Assembly: GCA_033032175.1 (NCBI GenBank)
Contig: CM065309.1
Location: forward strand, 18,166,001 to 18,230,000
Source of the DNA: Saturnia japonica
Taxonomy: Eukaryota > Arthropoda > Insecta > Lepidoptera > Saturniidae
DNA length: 64,000 bases
Reading direction: 5' to 3'
Positions 1 to 11,115 of the stretch are shown piece by piece (within the stretch, counting starts at the first letter, position 1; the number at the start of each line of letters is the position of its first letter). The position numbers were made by a program, and so were the translations under genes. The notes beneath the pieces were generated by a model. The model was not told the origin of the DNA. It saw only the letters and a list, made by a program, of their open reading frames with translations, and searched no databases.

Positions 1-90
1 GAGGCTGTTATTTTGGAACAGATTTTTGAAAGTGTTATTTCTCTGGAACATGAACGGATTAAACAGGGTTCTTATTTTACCCGTTGTTAG
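1..90 (+). other. Open frame entering from the left edge
   Basis: Frame 1 is open from the first base to a TAG at 88-90 and would encode 29 residues ending IKQGSYFTRC. It could be the last codons of a gene lying to the left, or chance. It does not resemble the C-terminus of the three catalases in this window. No family is recognised. Confidence 0.15.
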
Positions 91-636
91 CTAACCTCTA
101 GTCTAAACCACTCGGCTATAATTTCATCATTCATATTTTAGAATTTAGATTGTACGATATTGTGAAAGCAAGACGATGTTATGTATAATTGGGTAAGGTT
201 CTGTAAATGAAGTCGAGTAGCGGAACAAGGCTCATTAAGTAAAGTACCTACTTATGAGAAGTTAAAGTATTTCATATCGTTAATATAAAAAAAATATATA
301 TACGTATTTGAGGCTGACGATTTCATAATACATATCCAACCATCTTATGCATATGGGCAAGCTAAGCAGTAATGATTTTAAAAAAAAGAAATGGAAAATG
401 CAGATGCAGGCGCTATTCCCGGGGAACATCAAAAGCATAATCACGCAAGCGAAATTGCACATCAAAATAATCTTACTCTAGGAAATAAACAAAACAACAG
501 AAACCTTAACTATTTGCTAATGAAAGTATAATATTAATAATTAACGTTTGATTCCGCAAGGTATACTACTTATAAAAAATAATTATACACTAATTAATTA
601 TTATGTAATCATTTACACGATTGCATTATTACCGTA

Positions 637-645
637 TATATAAAG
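637..645 (+). promoter_or_regulatory. TATA-like box of catalase-like gene A
   Basis: TATATAAAG lies about 75 bases upstream of the start codon at 715. A GCAGT initiator-like motif at 661-665 lies about 25 bases downstream, which is the usual spacing for an insect TATA promoter. An ATG at 666, out of frame with the gene, lies just after this motif and would fall in the leader if transcription begins at 663. Confidence 0.45.
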
Positions 646-714
646 ACTTTAAAGATACTTGCAGTATGCACTACTTTCTTAACAAAGTGAACTTGGCCAA
701 AAAATCCAGTGGAA

Positions 715-2471
715 ATGGATATACTTCAATTAAAAGTGTACATATTGTCTCTCATATTATGGTATGTTACTGCAAAATTGGATACGGAAAATGCCCAACA
801 AATCACCCTCAAGCAAAGCACGGCGGTATGATATATTATGTTCTTACTAGTGCTTTTCTCGCGGCTTCTCTCGTGTCATAGTTGATTTATGTCCTGTTAT
901 ATATTTTTATGTGCCATTCTAACTGACTTGTATTTTGATACAGATACAGTAGATATAGATTTGGCAAATGATAATTTACAAAATTTTGCAATTTTTTAAA
1001 TAATTCAAATTTAATAAAATAAATCATATAATTTCAGGGACCCGTAGGAATTTTGATTACAAGTTCCGGAAATCCTGTAGAATATGAAGATACTACAACA
1101 TTAAACGCTGATCTTATAAATAATGAGTTTTTTTTAGATTCAATGACTCACTTTGTCAGAGAGCGTATACCGGAACGAGTCGTCCATGCTAAAGGTGCCG
1201 GAGCTTTTGGTTTTTTCGAAGTAACTAACGATCTATCGCACATATGCAAAGCAAATTTTTTGAATGAAGTTGGTAAAAAGACACCTGTTGTTGTTAGATT
1301 TTCGACTATACTCGACGACAGAGGTGGAATAGATACTAACAGAGAAGTAAGGGGATTTGCTATAAAATTTTACACTCAACAAGGGAACTTTGACTTAGTA
1401 GGAATACATACACCCCTATTTCCTATAAAAGATCCCATACAGTTTCCAAGCCTCGCACGGGCACAAAAAAGGAATCCAGCCACTAATTTATACGATATGA
1501 ACATGCTATGGGATTTCTTGACTTTAAGCGAAAATACTTTGTTTGCGTTTTTATTGGTCTTTGGGGATCAAGGCATTCCTGACGGATATAGACATATGCC
1601 TGGTTTTAGTGTTCATACTTACCAAGTTTTCAATGAATACGGTGAAATATATTTTGTGAGATGGCACATACTTCCTGACGCAGGTATAAAAACTTTAACT
1701 TCTGAACAAGCTAAGAAGATTGCTGGCGAAGATGCTGATTATGCAACAAGAGATTTGTACGCAGCTATAGAAAATGGTGAATTTCCTAGTTGGACTATCA
1801 GTTTGCAGATTCTATCATTAGACGATGTTAAAAGCGCAGACTTTAATGTCTTCGATATAACGAAAATATTGCCCCAAGATAAATATCCGTTGCATGAAAT
1901 AGGTCGACTTGTTTTAAACAGAAATGCCTTGAATTACTTTGCTGAAATCGAACAGTTGGCCTTCTGTCCGGGAAATTTAGTGCCCGGTATACTCGGTGCA
2001 CCCGATAAGTTATTTGAAAGTCGTCGAATGGCGTATAGGGACTCACAGTTGTACCGTTTGGGTGCGAACTTTAACAAAATACCTGTAAATTGTCCTCTAC
2101 GATCAAAAGCGTCTACATATAATCGCGATGGTAGACCGCCGGTGAATGATAACGGGTATGACAGTCCAAATTATTACCCTAACTCTTATAACGGACCAGA
2201 ACCGTTAATTACAGAAAAACCAAAATTATTTAAAGTAATTGATGATAATTCTCATAATTTTGAACAAGCAAGGGAATATTACGTAAACGCAATTACTGAA
2301 GAAGAGCGTTATAGACTCGTAGCTAATATCGTATCGAGTTTAGGTCGTGCTGCAGATTTTATACAAACAAGAGCGCTTAAATTATTTACAATAATTCATC
2401 CTGATTTAGGATATAGGATTAAAGAAGGATTGAAAGCAAATACGACAATTATTAGTCATTGGGTAAAATAA
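715..2471 (+). CDS. Secreted catalase-like protein A (exons 715-825 and 1038-2471)
   Basis: The gene encodes a 514-residue haem catalase-family protein in two exons. Exon 1 codes a signal peptide (MDILQLKVYILSLILWYVTA) and TENAQQITLKQSTA. The donor is GTATGA at 826, the intron is 212 bp in phase 0, and the acceptor is TTTCAG ending at 1037. Exon 2 holds the full fold: RERIPERVVHAKG with distal His87, RFST with Ser126, WDF, IPDGYRHM, and proximal Tyr370 in RRMAYRD. The His87-Tyr370 spacing of 283 equals that of human catalase (75 to 358). The distal Asn of the GNNTP motif is Ile160 (GIHTP), so normal peroxide dismutation is doubtful. The NADPH-site W-P-H is L-P-Q. The C-terminus has an NTT sequon and no peroxisomal tripeptide, which fits export. 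Family membership is certain; enzymatic activity is unknown. It is the first of three tandem paralogues. Confidence 0.9.
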
Positions 2472-3429
2472 TGTACTTACATCAGAATTTAATGATATGA
2501 ACAATGTAAAACGGTTTGAGGTGTCATAAATACAAACTATAGGTTGTGTTATATTTTTTTAAACTTTATAACTATTTATTTTAACATTATTTTCCACTCC
2601 TTTTAAATCTTTCTGCGTATAATGTCATCTATCTTCTTATATCGTTAAAAAATTATGCGGCCCTAATCCATCATAGGAGACTGTTAAGTACGTAACGGTC
2701 AATCTTACTTTTTTCAGCTTTGAAGGAGATGATTTGCCCAAATTTCTGGTCTTATGATTAGGCAGAGTTAACCTTCTAAATAAAATTTAAAAAATGTAAA
2801 ATAATTACAATGGGAGTATTAAAGCCGCGCTGTCAATTTGATCTTCGATCAAACTCGTCGATTGAAAAAATGCCGCCACTGTCAAAGCATAGATAAAAAT
2901 CTAACTTAACACAAACTTATGTGATTCATAGTTTATGCCTGACGGTATGTGAATTAAATAGGTGCACAGCCACTTCAGTATTTACCCTGTTTGTTGTTTG
3001 TTATTGTAATTAGTTTTGGGTTCCTAAATTGAGTTCCGAATTTTGGCTCCTTTTCAATATATACCTACCAATGACTTAAATGTATTTCTGTAACTCTTGT
3101 ATACTGTTATAGTGTATAAATACGTAGATACAAAACTAACGATCTTGTTCGTGTGTAAAAGTTCTTCCTTTGGGAAAATTGAACTCGCGACATCTCTTCT
3201 GTATTAAGTTTATTCAGTAACGAATTATTTAATTCCTAACCAAGAAATTATTACATAAATAGTAGGTATAACTATGTAGTAGTTCTTTAGCACGAGCATT
3301 ACTATAGATTCAGATTAAGGAAGGAAACGGGTCAATTTTCATATACCTACCTAATTAAAATAGTTCATGTATAATGAAATAATTGCCGGATCCTAACAAT
3401 AGTGCGCAACTGTGAAATAGCCCACTAAG
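2472..3429. other. Intergenic spacer between catalase-like genes A and B
   Basis: About 1 kb of AT-rich sequence. No repeat or coding segment was recognised. The nearest canonical AATAAA after gene A is at 2779-2784, about 300 bases past the stop codon, so the polyadenylation site of gene A is uncertain. Confidence 0.4.
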
Positions 3430-3436
3430 TATAAAT
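3430..3436 (+). promoter_or_regulatory. TATA-like box of catalase-like gene B
   Basis: TATAAAT lies 80 bases upstream of the ATG at 3511, with a second ATATAAAG-like match about 15 bases further on. The placement parallels the TATA-like boxes of genes A and C. No initiator could be assigned with confidence. Confidence 0.35.
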
Positions 3437-3510
3437 AACAAATCATATAAAGTGTTTCTTCCAATATTGTTAATATCTGATTATGTTAGTCGATATTTCT
3501 ATTGTATTAA

Positions 3511-6500
3511 ATGAATATGTTATCATTTTTATTTTTACTCGTTTTGCAATGTATTTCTGCTGAGAAATTGAGTACATCGGATCCAGCGGGGGATCAGCTC
3601 GTCACTTTCAAACGCAACACTTGGGTTAGTTCTAGAATTACGTAACATTAGTATTATATATTTATCGTTAGCAATGTTGTATTCAAATTATCATTATTTT
3701 ATTTTTCTTACTCTCTGTACGCAATAGTTTTATGGAACACAATAAAAAATATCGGAAAAGTAGCGAGTAGAACTCGTACCCTGAGGGTTCCGAACTGATT
3801 ACATTACTTACCGTACATTATGGGATACAACAGAGTTGTTGAGCCAACTATCAATAATCACAAGAGTTAAAGTATCTTCCAGGTTCCATATTACTCAAAT
3901 AATGTCTCTTACTATAAATCCGTTATACAGAATGTGCAGAGCATGAAATGATAACGCAAGGGATTTGGACATATTTTACGGAGTTTCAATTATTTGAATA
4001 ATATTTTGATTTTATATAAAAATGCTATTTGCATGCAACAACATTATGTAGTTTTTATAATATAATGAATTGAATTGTTTTGTATTAAGTAACCTCCATT
4101 ATTTATTTTTGTTTTTCAATTATTACAGTAATACATATTTGTAAAATGTTGTGCCCAAATATAATAGGAAGACAATTTTTTTATGTAAGTTATTATTATT
4201 AATGTGTATTTTGTGTATGATTAATTTGTTTTCTGTTATTGAGCCACAATAAATAAATAATTTTACAATCTTTTACATAAATATTGTTATATTATTTGTC
4301 TCAGTCTGTCCGTCTGTCAGTTTGTTAGTGAGCTTATAATGAAAAAAACGCTCACTGCATGTTTATTATTATTTCATAAATGTTTTTACTAAAAAAGTTT
4401 TTGGCTATGTTTTGTAACGTTATGTAACAAAACAAGAAAAAACAAGTAACGATAATATAAAATTAATTCGAAAAAAAAAAAAACATTACCGGCACGCTTT
4501 CTTCAATACGCTGCCGAAACCGTTAAACATAGAAATACAATACAGATAGGTAATAAAAAAATATTTATTTTATGTTAGAAATATACGCGAAATAGTAAGT
4601 TAATTTTATTCTCACATGGATCTTTGCTTAATATTATATAAATGGAAGACATTATATGCATAACTTTCAAAATTGTGTGTACCTTGGAAGTACCCTATAG
4701 GTTTTGAAATCGGTTACTGAGTGTGTCTTTTAGACTTTGTTTTTGTAAGGCTGAAGCGGTTGTATCTTTTTATTTTGTTAACTTAGAAACTTGATTTTTA
4801 TACAGCAGTTTGAAGACATAGATCTTAGTATTCGGTACTATTTTCACTTCACACCTCAAGTCCTTTTCGAGAAAAAGTTTTTTGAAATAATTTTTTCATA
4901 TAATAATTTCACACGGGATTAAAAATTCCTTATTTTTGGATTTATTAAAAAATAAAAATTCAAAAGACCTCTCTCAGTGCCCAATTTCAAGACTGTATGT
5001 CTGTGGGAAGTACCCTATAGGTTTTGATAATCGGTTCGTGAGTGTTATTTTAACTATGAAGTGACGTATCTTTTTAATAGACCTCTCACGTGCAGCTGTC
5101 GGAACACACCTATTGGTGCTTAGCGACAGATTATCATCTTGAGGCTTCTAGCTAGGCGAGTATTAAAAAGTGCCCTACCACTACGCTATGGTTTCAAAAC
5201 GATGTTTTCATTGACCGAAAGATCAGGCGCATTGTAGGGATATGAACACGCGAACAGAGATCGGAGCGATGTCTGTACACGCTGCCATTGAGTCATCGAA
5301 AAATAAAAACGACAACCAAAAAATCAGCAATCCATATCTTGTCGCTTTTCAGCAACTACATGTATCACGGCTAGTACCGTTACCGGTATGGTAGACTCGA
5401 TCCAGAGAGACACATTTGTAGTGTACTTACCACCAAATAAATCCATAATTTCATTTAGCTCACCTTTTAGGGTTAATATACTTGGAGTACTTTTTTAAAG
5501 CTTAAAATTACCTTTAAAAAGATCTCTACATTCTGATCACTCGAAAATTACTGTAGTACAGCGAGTCGGCGGTTATTGCTTCATATTATTCAAATCGCTG
5601 TCCTCTCAGATATATATTTTACTTCAGAACTTGATATAAATCACTAAGCAAGGTCATGTGAATTGAGGATACTCAAATGTTTCAAAACCAGCATCTCTGC
5701 TTGCAGCCATTGCAACGGGGGACTTGTGAGCCGGAGAGTTATCTTGATGAATCAATATAGTCTCGCCGTTTTTACGGACTTCGTTGCGTAATTACTTTAT
5801 TTGCTCTGCATATAATGTTCCCTATGGTCAATGTGTTTAATCATAATTTAATCAACCTTTAACTGTCGTAGAAAGGCGAGCTGACGAAAGGCTCACCTTA
5901 AACTTCTTACGAGTTGGAGTTAATGATCTTTTCCAACTTATAGACTGTAATTTCATTTCAGAATCATAATGGTGAAGAGCCACGTTTCGTCCATTTTTAT
6001 AAACCGAGCAAAAAAGATGAGTATCTTATTGTAAAAGTTTAAACGACAGTCGGGAAATATTCAGTATGATTGTTTTTGCGTGTCGAAAAACTTTATAGGT
6101 ATTAGTCCCTCACGTGAATACTTTTTCATTCTCAAGCATTGATGTAAAATGTTATACACACCATCTGTCCTTTAATTTACCTTTGTTTTAAAATATAATA
6201 AACAAAATATATTTACAATATTTCAGGGTCCGATTGGAGTCCTAACAACAAGTTCTGGGGAACCAGTTGAAAATAGGAATGCTCTAAATACAATAAATAC
6301 AAATCTTCTCACAAACCCTTATTTTATGAACACGATTGGTCATCTGGTACGAGAAAGAATACCGGAACGAATCGTCCATGCAAAGGGAACGGGGGCCTTT
6401 GGTTACTTCGAGGTAATTAATGCTACTTCAAACATTTGCAAAGCCAAATTTCTTAGTAAAGTTGGTAAAAAAACACCTGTGGCTGTTAGATTTTCCTTAA

Positions 6501-7687
6501 CATTATCCGATAGAGGAAGAAGTGATGCCAGTAGAGACTTGAGAGGCTTCTCTATTAAGTTTTACACTGAAGAGGGTAACTTTGATTTGTTAGGGATATC
6601 CACCGAAATATTCGCATTGAAAGATCCAGTTTTATTTTCTTCACTAGTGCATAGTGCTAAGAGGAATCCAGCAACTAATTTATTGGATTCCAATATGGTT
6701 TGGGATTTTATGACACTGAGGGCAGAATCAATTTTTATGTCGATGTTATTGTTTGGTGACCGTGGTATACCAGACGGGTATAGACATATGCCTGGTTTCC
6801 CAGTCCACACTTTTCAAGTTGTCAATGAAAACGATGAAATGCACTTTGTAAGATGGCACGTTATCCCTGATGCAGGAATAAGATCTCTGACAACTGAAGA
6901 AGCGGTTAGAAAAGCGATTGAGGACCCTGATTTTGCAACGAGAGACTTATATAACGCCATTGAAAACGGTACTTTCCCTAGTTGGACAGTTAGTTTACAA
7001 ATTTTGTCATTTGATGACGTCAAAAACGCAAAATTAAATGTATTCGATCCAACTCAAGTATTACCACAAGACAAATACCCTCTACAGAAAGTGGGGCGAA
7101 TTGTTTTGAATAGAAATCCGTCAAATCATTTTGCTGAAATTGAGCAGTTAGCTTTAACTCCGGATAATTTGGTACCTGGGATTCTTGGAGCACCTGACAA
7201 GCTATTTGAAGGTCGTCGTTTAGCTTATAGAGATTCCCAGTTCTATCGATTAGGTGCTAATTTCAATAAAATAACTGTGAACTGTCCACTACAATTAAAA
7301 CCTTACATTTACGAGCGTGACGGAAAGCCTCCTGTACACGATAACGGAAAAGGTGGTCCTAATTATTACCCAAACTCGTTCCATGGACCTGTATCATATA
7401 TTGACAAAAAAGGAGTAGAGCTAGTTCAATTTCTAGAAGATGATAGTCCTAATAACTTTGACCAAGTCCGTGAGTTTTACGAAAACGAAATGACGGAGGC
7501 TCAGCGTGTAAGACTCATTAGTAATATGTTGACCAGCTTGCGTAGAGCAGCAGACTTCATAAAAGAGAGAGCCATCAACATTTTTACAATAATTCACCCA
7601 GATCTGGGAAATAGACTTATTAACGGATTGTATGGTAATACTACTGAAATAATCAAACAGTATGCTATAAAGGATACTAATCATTAA
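3511..7687 (+). CDS. Secreted catalase-like protein B (exons 3511-3624 and 6227-7687)
   Basis: The gene encodes a 524-residue catalase-family protein. Exon 1 gives a classic signal peptide (MNMLSFLFLLVLQCISA) and then DPAGDQLVTFKRNTW before donor GTTAGT at 3625. The 2.6-kb phase-0 intron ends TTTCAG at 6226 and holds a SINE-like repeat and a mariner relic. Exon 2 resumes GPIGVLTTSSG, with RERIPERIVHAKG (distal His89), VRFS, IPDGYRHMPGF, and proximal Tyr372 in RRLAYRD. The distal Asn is Ile162 (GISTE), and even the following Pro is lost, making this the most altered copy of that motif. W-P-H of the NADPH site is L-P-Q. The C-terminus has a conserved NTT sequon and ends KDTNH with no peroxisomal signal. 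The first ATG in exon 1 is used; a Met two codons later is also possible. Confidence 0.9.
5086..5300 (-). repeat. SINE-A copy in intron of catalase-like gene B
   Basis: A reverse copy of the family called SINE-A here. The family has a tRNA-like head with an A-box-like GATGGCTNAGTGGTAGCG and a B-box-like GGTTCGAATCCC, then a body with ATGAAACCATAGCATG and CTGGCTAGCTACC. This copy shows the reverse complements of the body and head, ending near CATTGAGTCATC. Other copies are at 12139, 31366, 43895, 49110, 51766 and 58450. Confidence 0.6.
5510..5550. repeat. 41-bp sequence identical to 10073-10113
   Basis: This 41-bp stretch is found again without a mismatch at 10073-10113. On the minus strand this copy is bordered by ACAG before it and by GTAATT at its end, so it looks like a 38-nt exon. 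The other copy continues without such borders. The source of the duplication is not recognised. Confidence 0.6.
5560..6005 (-). pseudogene. Degenerate mariner (DD34D-type) transposase fragment
   Basis: The minus strand reads, in shifting frames, recognisable mariner transposase blocks. Near 6000-5940 it gives MDETW followed in another frame by HHYDSEMKLQS, then WKRSLTPTRKKFKVS. Near 5750-5700 it gives LIHQDNSPAHKSPVAMAA. These match the conserved DETW-HHYDPETK and HQDNAPAH regions of the family. Several frameshifts and stops separate the blocks, so it is long dead. It lies within the intron of catalase-like gene B in antisense orientation. Terminal inverted repeats were not found. Confidence 0.7.
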
Positions 7688-8149
7688 ACTAATCAATATA
7701 ATAATATAATATAAGTAATATAATAAGTAAAGTAATATAAGTAATAAGTATATAATAAGTAAGTATGTAAGTAATATAGTTACGAAATAGTGTATTTATT
7801 TCAATCCTTACTTTTATTATTCTAATACATGAAGCAATTTTTACAGAAGATATGACAATCTTAATACTTATTTCATCTACTGGCATATTCAAAGTTACAC
7901 TTATCAACAACACAAAATTATAAATTACGAGATTCGTTGGAGCTAAACACACATGTGAGCTGATTATGCTATGATTTCCACCACATTAATGAGGAAATTT
8001 TGGTGGTCCGAGCTCAAACTGCTTACATGCTTACATGGAAAGTACGAGAAAACAGTCAAATGCGTAATGAAATATTACATCCGTAACATTACAGAGAAAT
8101 TTATTTGTAGATTTGGTAGAAATTTGAAATTTGAATGGTGAATTTTGGT
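7688..8149. other. AT-rich spacer after catalase-like gene B
   Basis: Just past the stop codon is a run of degenerate ATAATATAAGTA repeats (about 7695-7775). The rest is unremarkable AT-rich sequence. No canonical AATAAA was seen close to the stop. Confidence 0.4.
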
Positions 8150-8345
8150 AGAAACCTCCACCCTACAGAAGATTTCAGCCAAATAATTTAGTGTTGTATA
8201 CACTGACCACAGGCCAGTAAGGTTTTCAGAGCTTTTTGCGGTAAGGGGGCTGAAATCCGCCAACGCGCTATATAGTGATGTCATGGTATTACGTAACAAG
8301 CGTCCATAGGCTACGGAACCCGCTTACTATCAGGCGGGCCGTATG
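8150..8345 (-). repeat. SINE-B copy
   Basis: A reverse copy of a dispersed repeat called SINE-B here. Its forward consensus runs from ACGGCCCGCCTGATGGTAAGC through TAGCGCGTTGCCGACCTTGAA and GGTTATTTGGCTGCGATCTT to GTAGGGTGGAGGTATTCCACC. This copy shows CTACAGAAGATTTCAGCC at one end and TACTATCAGGCGGGCCGTA at the other. About ten copies occur in the window. Confidence 0.6.
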
Positions 8346-8552
8346 TTTGTTTGTCACCATTGTTGTATATAGAAAAAGTATAATAGTAATAACATTTAAG
8401 GTAGTCACAAGCTAAAAAAACAATTAGATACATGATTTATTATTAGTAGTATTAAATAGTACTCAATATTATATTTTTAATTTTATAATTTAAAGCTATT
8501 TCGACGATAATAAATAATCCTTATTTTTAGAAATAATGATAAGGCCGGTGAA

Positions 8553-8678
8553 TCTATACTAATATTATAAAGCTGAAGAGTTTGTTTGTTTGGTTGAACA
8601 CGCTAATCTCAGGAACTAGTGGTTCGAATGAAAGTTTCAGTGTTGGATAGCCCATTTATCGAGGAAGGCAATAAATAT
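8553..8678 (+). mobile_element. Helitron-like 5' end
   Basis: Begins TCTATACTAATATTATAAAG directly after an A, as expected for a Helitron 5' end (A|TC). It continues with GAACACGCTAATCTCAGGAAC and AGCCCATTTATCGAGGAAGG, a common lepidopteran Helitron-like repeat. It is then interrupted by a transposase fragment. Confidence 0.55.
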
Positions 8679-8879
8679 TTCTATGTCTGGGGTCACATGA
8701 AATCCCTAGTTTACGACGTCTCGCCTGTGTCATCCGCGAACGAACTCAAAACAAGAATTTTAAACGCAGCAAATGCGATGCGGAATAATTTAACTACTTC
8801 GGTAGTAAAGTCACAACTCAAAAATAGAATGCGACTCTGCGTACGTGATAGGGGAAATCACTTCGAGCAAGAACATTAA
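8679..8879 (+). pseudogene. C-terminal fragment of a Tc/mariner-superfamily transposase
   Basis: About 66 codons reading YVWGHMKSLVYD, then ELKTRILNAANAMRNN, and ending RMRLCVRDRGNHFEQEH before a stop. The layout matches the C-terminus of the DD41D-like transposase at 33074-34373 (WGYLKSKVYQNN, then QRNGHHLDN), but the sequences are far apart, so it comes from a different related element. The catalytic residues lie upstream and are absent. It abuts Helitron-like sequence, suggesting insertion or capture. Confidence 0.65.
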
Positions 8880-9383
8880 TTAGGCTAAATTAAAAATGTA
8901 TTAATTGTTACTTATTATTCATTGTTAATTATTATTACTACTAAATTATTACTGGTTTTAAATTTTTTTTAAATTTGTATTTTTGGTTTTATTTACATTG
9001 GATAGTGTTTTTAATTATATTTATGGAAAATTTAAAAAACGACCTTAAGTTTGGTTCGTATATGAATTTTGTCTGCTTCATTTGTGATTAAAAAAATATC
9101 AGTTTCTTTGAAATGCATTCTTGATTGTTATCTATTGTTGGAGAGCTAAGAAAACGGTTTTGTTTTTAAAATAATCTGCAAACCAAATTTCATAACGTCT
9201 TCATTGGTTTTAAGGTATTTTAGTGGAAAAAAATGCAATAAAATATTGAAATAATATCGTTTTTCGTCTCGCATTTTTTAATTTGGACTGATAATTGTTT
9301 TTTTAATATTAATAAATAACCAGTGTTTAATCGTTTTTATAATTCAGAAGAAAAATTAGATTTATTGATACTTTTGTATACAA

Positions 9384-9889
9384 TTATTAAAATTGAAATG
9401 TCGTTTTGTAATATCAAAATAACACTTTTTTTACTAAATGCATATGAAAGTATATACGACACCTATAACAAAAAGCCCATTTTTAAATTTTTTGTCTGTC
9501 TGTCTGTCTGTTTGTTCCGGGTTATATCCGAAACGGTTGGACCGATTTTGACGGGACTTTCACTGATAAATGGAGTAACTTAGGCAACTTTAACTTTAGA
9601 AAAAGAATTAGGATTCCACACAAATAAAAAAAGGTGGTTAATAAATAGTGAATCAATTCGGGCGCTTAAATGGCTTACGCTGAGTAAACCATAAGTGATA
9701 TAGCAAATTAATGTACTAAACAATTGTAGACATTAAAAAAACCTACAAAAAAGTTAGCGAGAGTATACGTCTATCTTTTAAGAAACACCCACAATAAGCA
9801 TTTTTGTCTTTAAAATAGCCGGGAGCGGGGGAGCAAAATTCGCGCAGGCATTCTGCAGTCCACGTGAGAGAAGCCACGGGCACAGCTAG
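9384..9889 (+). repeat. Dispersed repeat family R1 copy with CTAG end
   Basis: A roughly 500-bp repeat with TGTAATATCAAAATAAC near its start, a (GTCT)n stretch, GACCGATTTTGACGGGACTT, GGCGCTTAAATGGCTTACGC, and an end GGGCACAGCTAG followed by T. The CTAG|T terminus fits a Helitron-like 3' end. Related copies are at 15655-16140, 20828-21338, 45561-45940 and 59661-60385. Confidence 0.65.
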
Positions 9890-10072
9890 TTTGTAAATAA
9901 ATTTTTACTATTGCATTTTTGACTTATTTTGAAAAAAGGTAAAAAGCATGATAAGTTGATAACTCAAACACGAAAGAAATATGTCTGGTCTGGATGACGA
10001 AACACGCACATCCTCTGGGATTTTATAATGCTTTTCATATGTGTCCATTAAAATAGTCCAATCAGGGGCAGA

Positions 10073-10113
10073 ACCTTTAAAAAGATCTCTACATTCTGAT
10101 CACTCGAAAATTA
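10073..10113. repeat. 41-bp sequence identical to 5510-5550
   Basis: Second copy of the 41-bp sequence found in the intron of gene B. On the minus strand one frame stays open from here to about 9945, reading SECRDLFKGSAPDWTILM and on to SSSRPDIFLSC. The open frame could be a fragment of a retroelement or retrocopy. The protein family is not recognised. Confidence 0.5.
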
Positions 10114-10254
10114 TTGAATAGATTGAGAAGGGCTTATTTTTAGCATTTATTGTTAAGCTTTCTTTTATAAAGTTAATTTGCCACCTGTTAGTGGTCGATC
10201 CTTTCCTATGCTCTAGCTACTGGAAGACTTAAAGTACGTGAATTCTTAAAACAT

Positions 10255-10330
10255 CGTTGGTATGAGCCGGGGTTCGAACTTGACATTGAATCAATATTTC
10301 GCCTGTCTAAACAACTAGACCACCACGATT
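10255..10330 (-). repeat. tRNA-derived SINE head (degenerate)
   Basis: On the minus strand this reads CGTGGTGGTCTAGTTGTTTA and then AAGTTCGAACCCCGGCTC. These resemble the A and B boxes of a tRNA-derived SINE. There is no complete cloverleaf. A similar reverse fragment lies at 61165-61230. Confidence 0.4.
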
Positions 10331-10370
10331 ATGTACAATAATATACTTTATGTCTATATTAGTCTCATTA

Positions 10371-10550
10371 TCATATGGAAAGTGGCTACTGTACACCACA
10401 CCACAACACCATAGGTATCACTAATGCCTTGCCAACCTTGAACCGCTATCCCAAAGAGCACTCAGTAGTTTCTTAGTAGTTTTTTTTACTTGGGTGGTGA
10501 GGGTGGTGGAATACCTTTACTCTACAGAAGATTATTAACATTTAGTATAA
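10371..10550 (+). repeat. SINE-B copy
   Basis: Forward copy containing ACCATAGGTATCACTAATGCC, CAACCTTGAACC and GGAATACCTTTACTCTACAG. It is more degraded than most other copies of this family. Confidence 0.5.
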
Positions 10551-10789
10551 TGTATATAAAATTATAAAAAAAAACAAATAATAGGAAGTTGCTTAAGTTA
10601 CGCCCTTAATTATACGGTATTAATTTTTTTTAAAGACCGGTAGTTATGTGTAGTTTCTACTAATTTAAATTATTGTTATTAAGGTATTCACTTTTTATTG
10701 TTTCATAATTTACTAGCCACTAGATATCAACAATGACTAACAATGAGATGTTAATAATAATTTAGATTAATAAGTTACTTGTATCGTGC

Positions 10790-11115
10790 GAGCGCCTGCT
10801 AGACTCAATTGCTCCGCACCAAGGGAACGGACCTAGGCTTGAGTTGCCAGTTGCCGTATGAGAGGGGGTGTGCGGGAGCGAAGTTAATTGTTTGTCCTCT
10901 GCGGAGGGAACGGTGCTTTGGCGGACGCAGGCGCGAGTACTCTTAGTTTGTAAGACGTTAATGTAAGTACGTGTTGGATGTCTAACTTTCGTCATCAGTT
11001 TCGGTAAAGAAGCTCCGTGGCGGCGTTTTATACTCGGAGCGGGCGTCGCGCGTCGGGGACTGGGGTGTAAGTCGCGGCGGCCCTTACCAACGACGGGTTA
11101 GCGTGATTCGACGCG
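10790..11115. other. GC-rich island with a TATA-like box on the minus strand
   Basis: A 320-bp GC- and CpG-rich patch in AT-rich surroundings. On the minus strand TATAAAA sits at about 11027-11033, flanked by GC-rich sequence. An ATG at 10995 opens a 77-codon frame to 10762. The predicted peptide (MTKVRHPTRTYINV...) has no signal peptide and no recognised family. It could be a promoter with a first exon, or a GC-rich transposon fragment. Confidence 0.25.

Noticed and set aside
621..881. 86-codon open frame overlapping the first exon of gene A
   Set aside because: It starts at TTG and is out of frame with the signal-peptide exon. The overlapping frame from 715 gives a leader, donor and conserved motif shared with genes B and C.
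1053..2471. Catalase genes acquired by recent transfer from bacteria
   Set aside because: Each gene has a phase-0 intron, a eukaryotic signal-peptide exon, TATA-like promoters and animal-type catalase blocks. The AT-rich composition matches the surrounding DNA.
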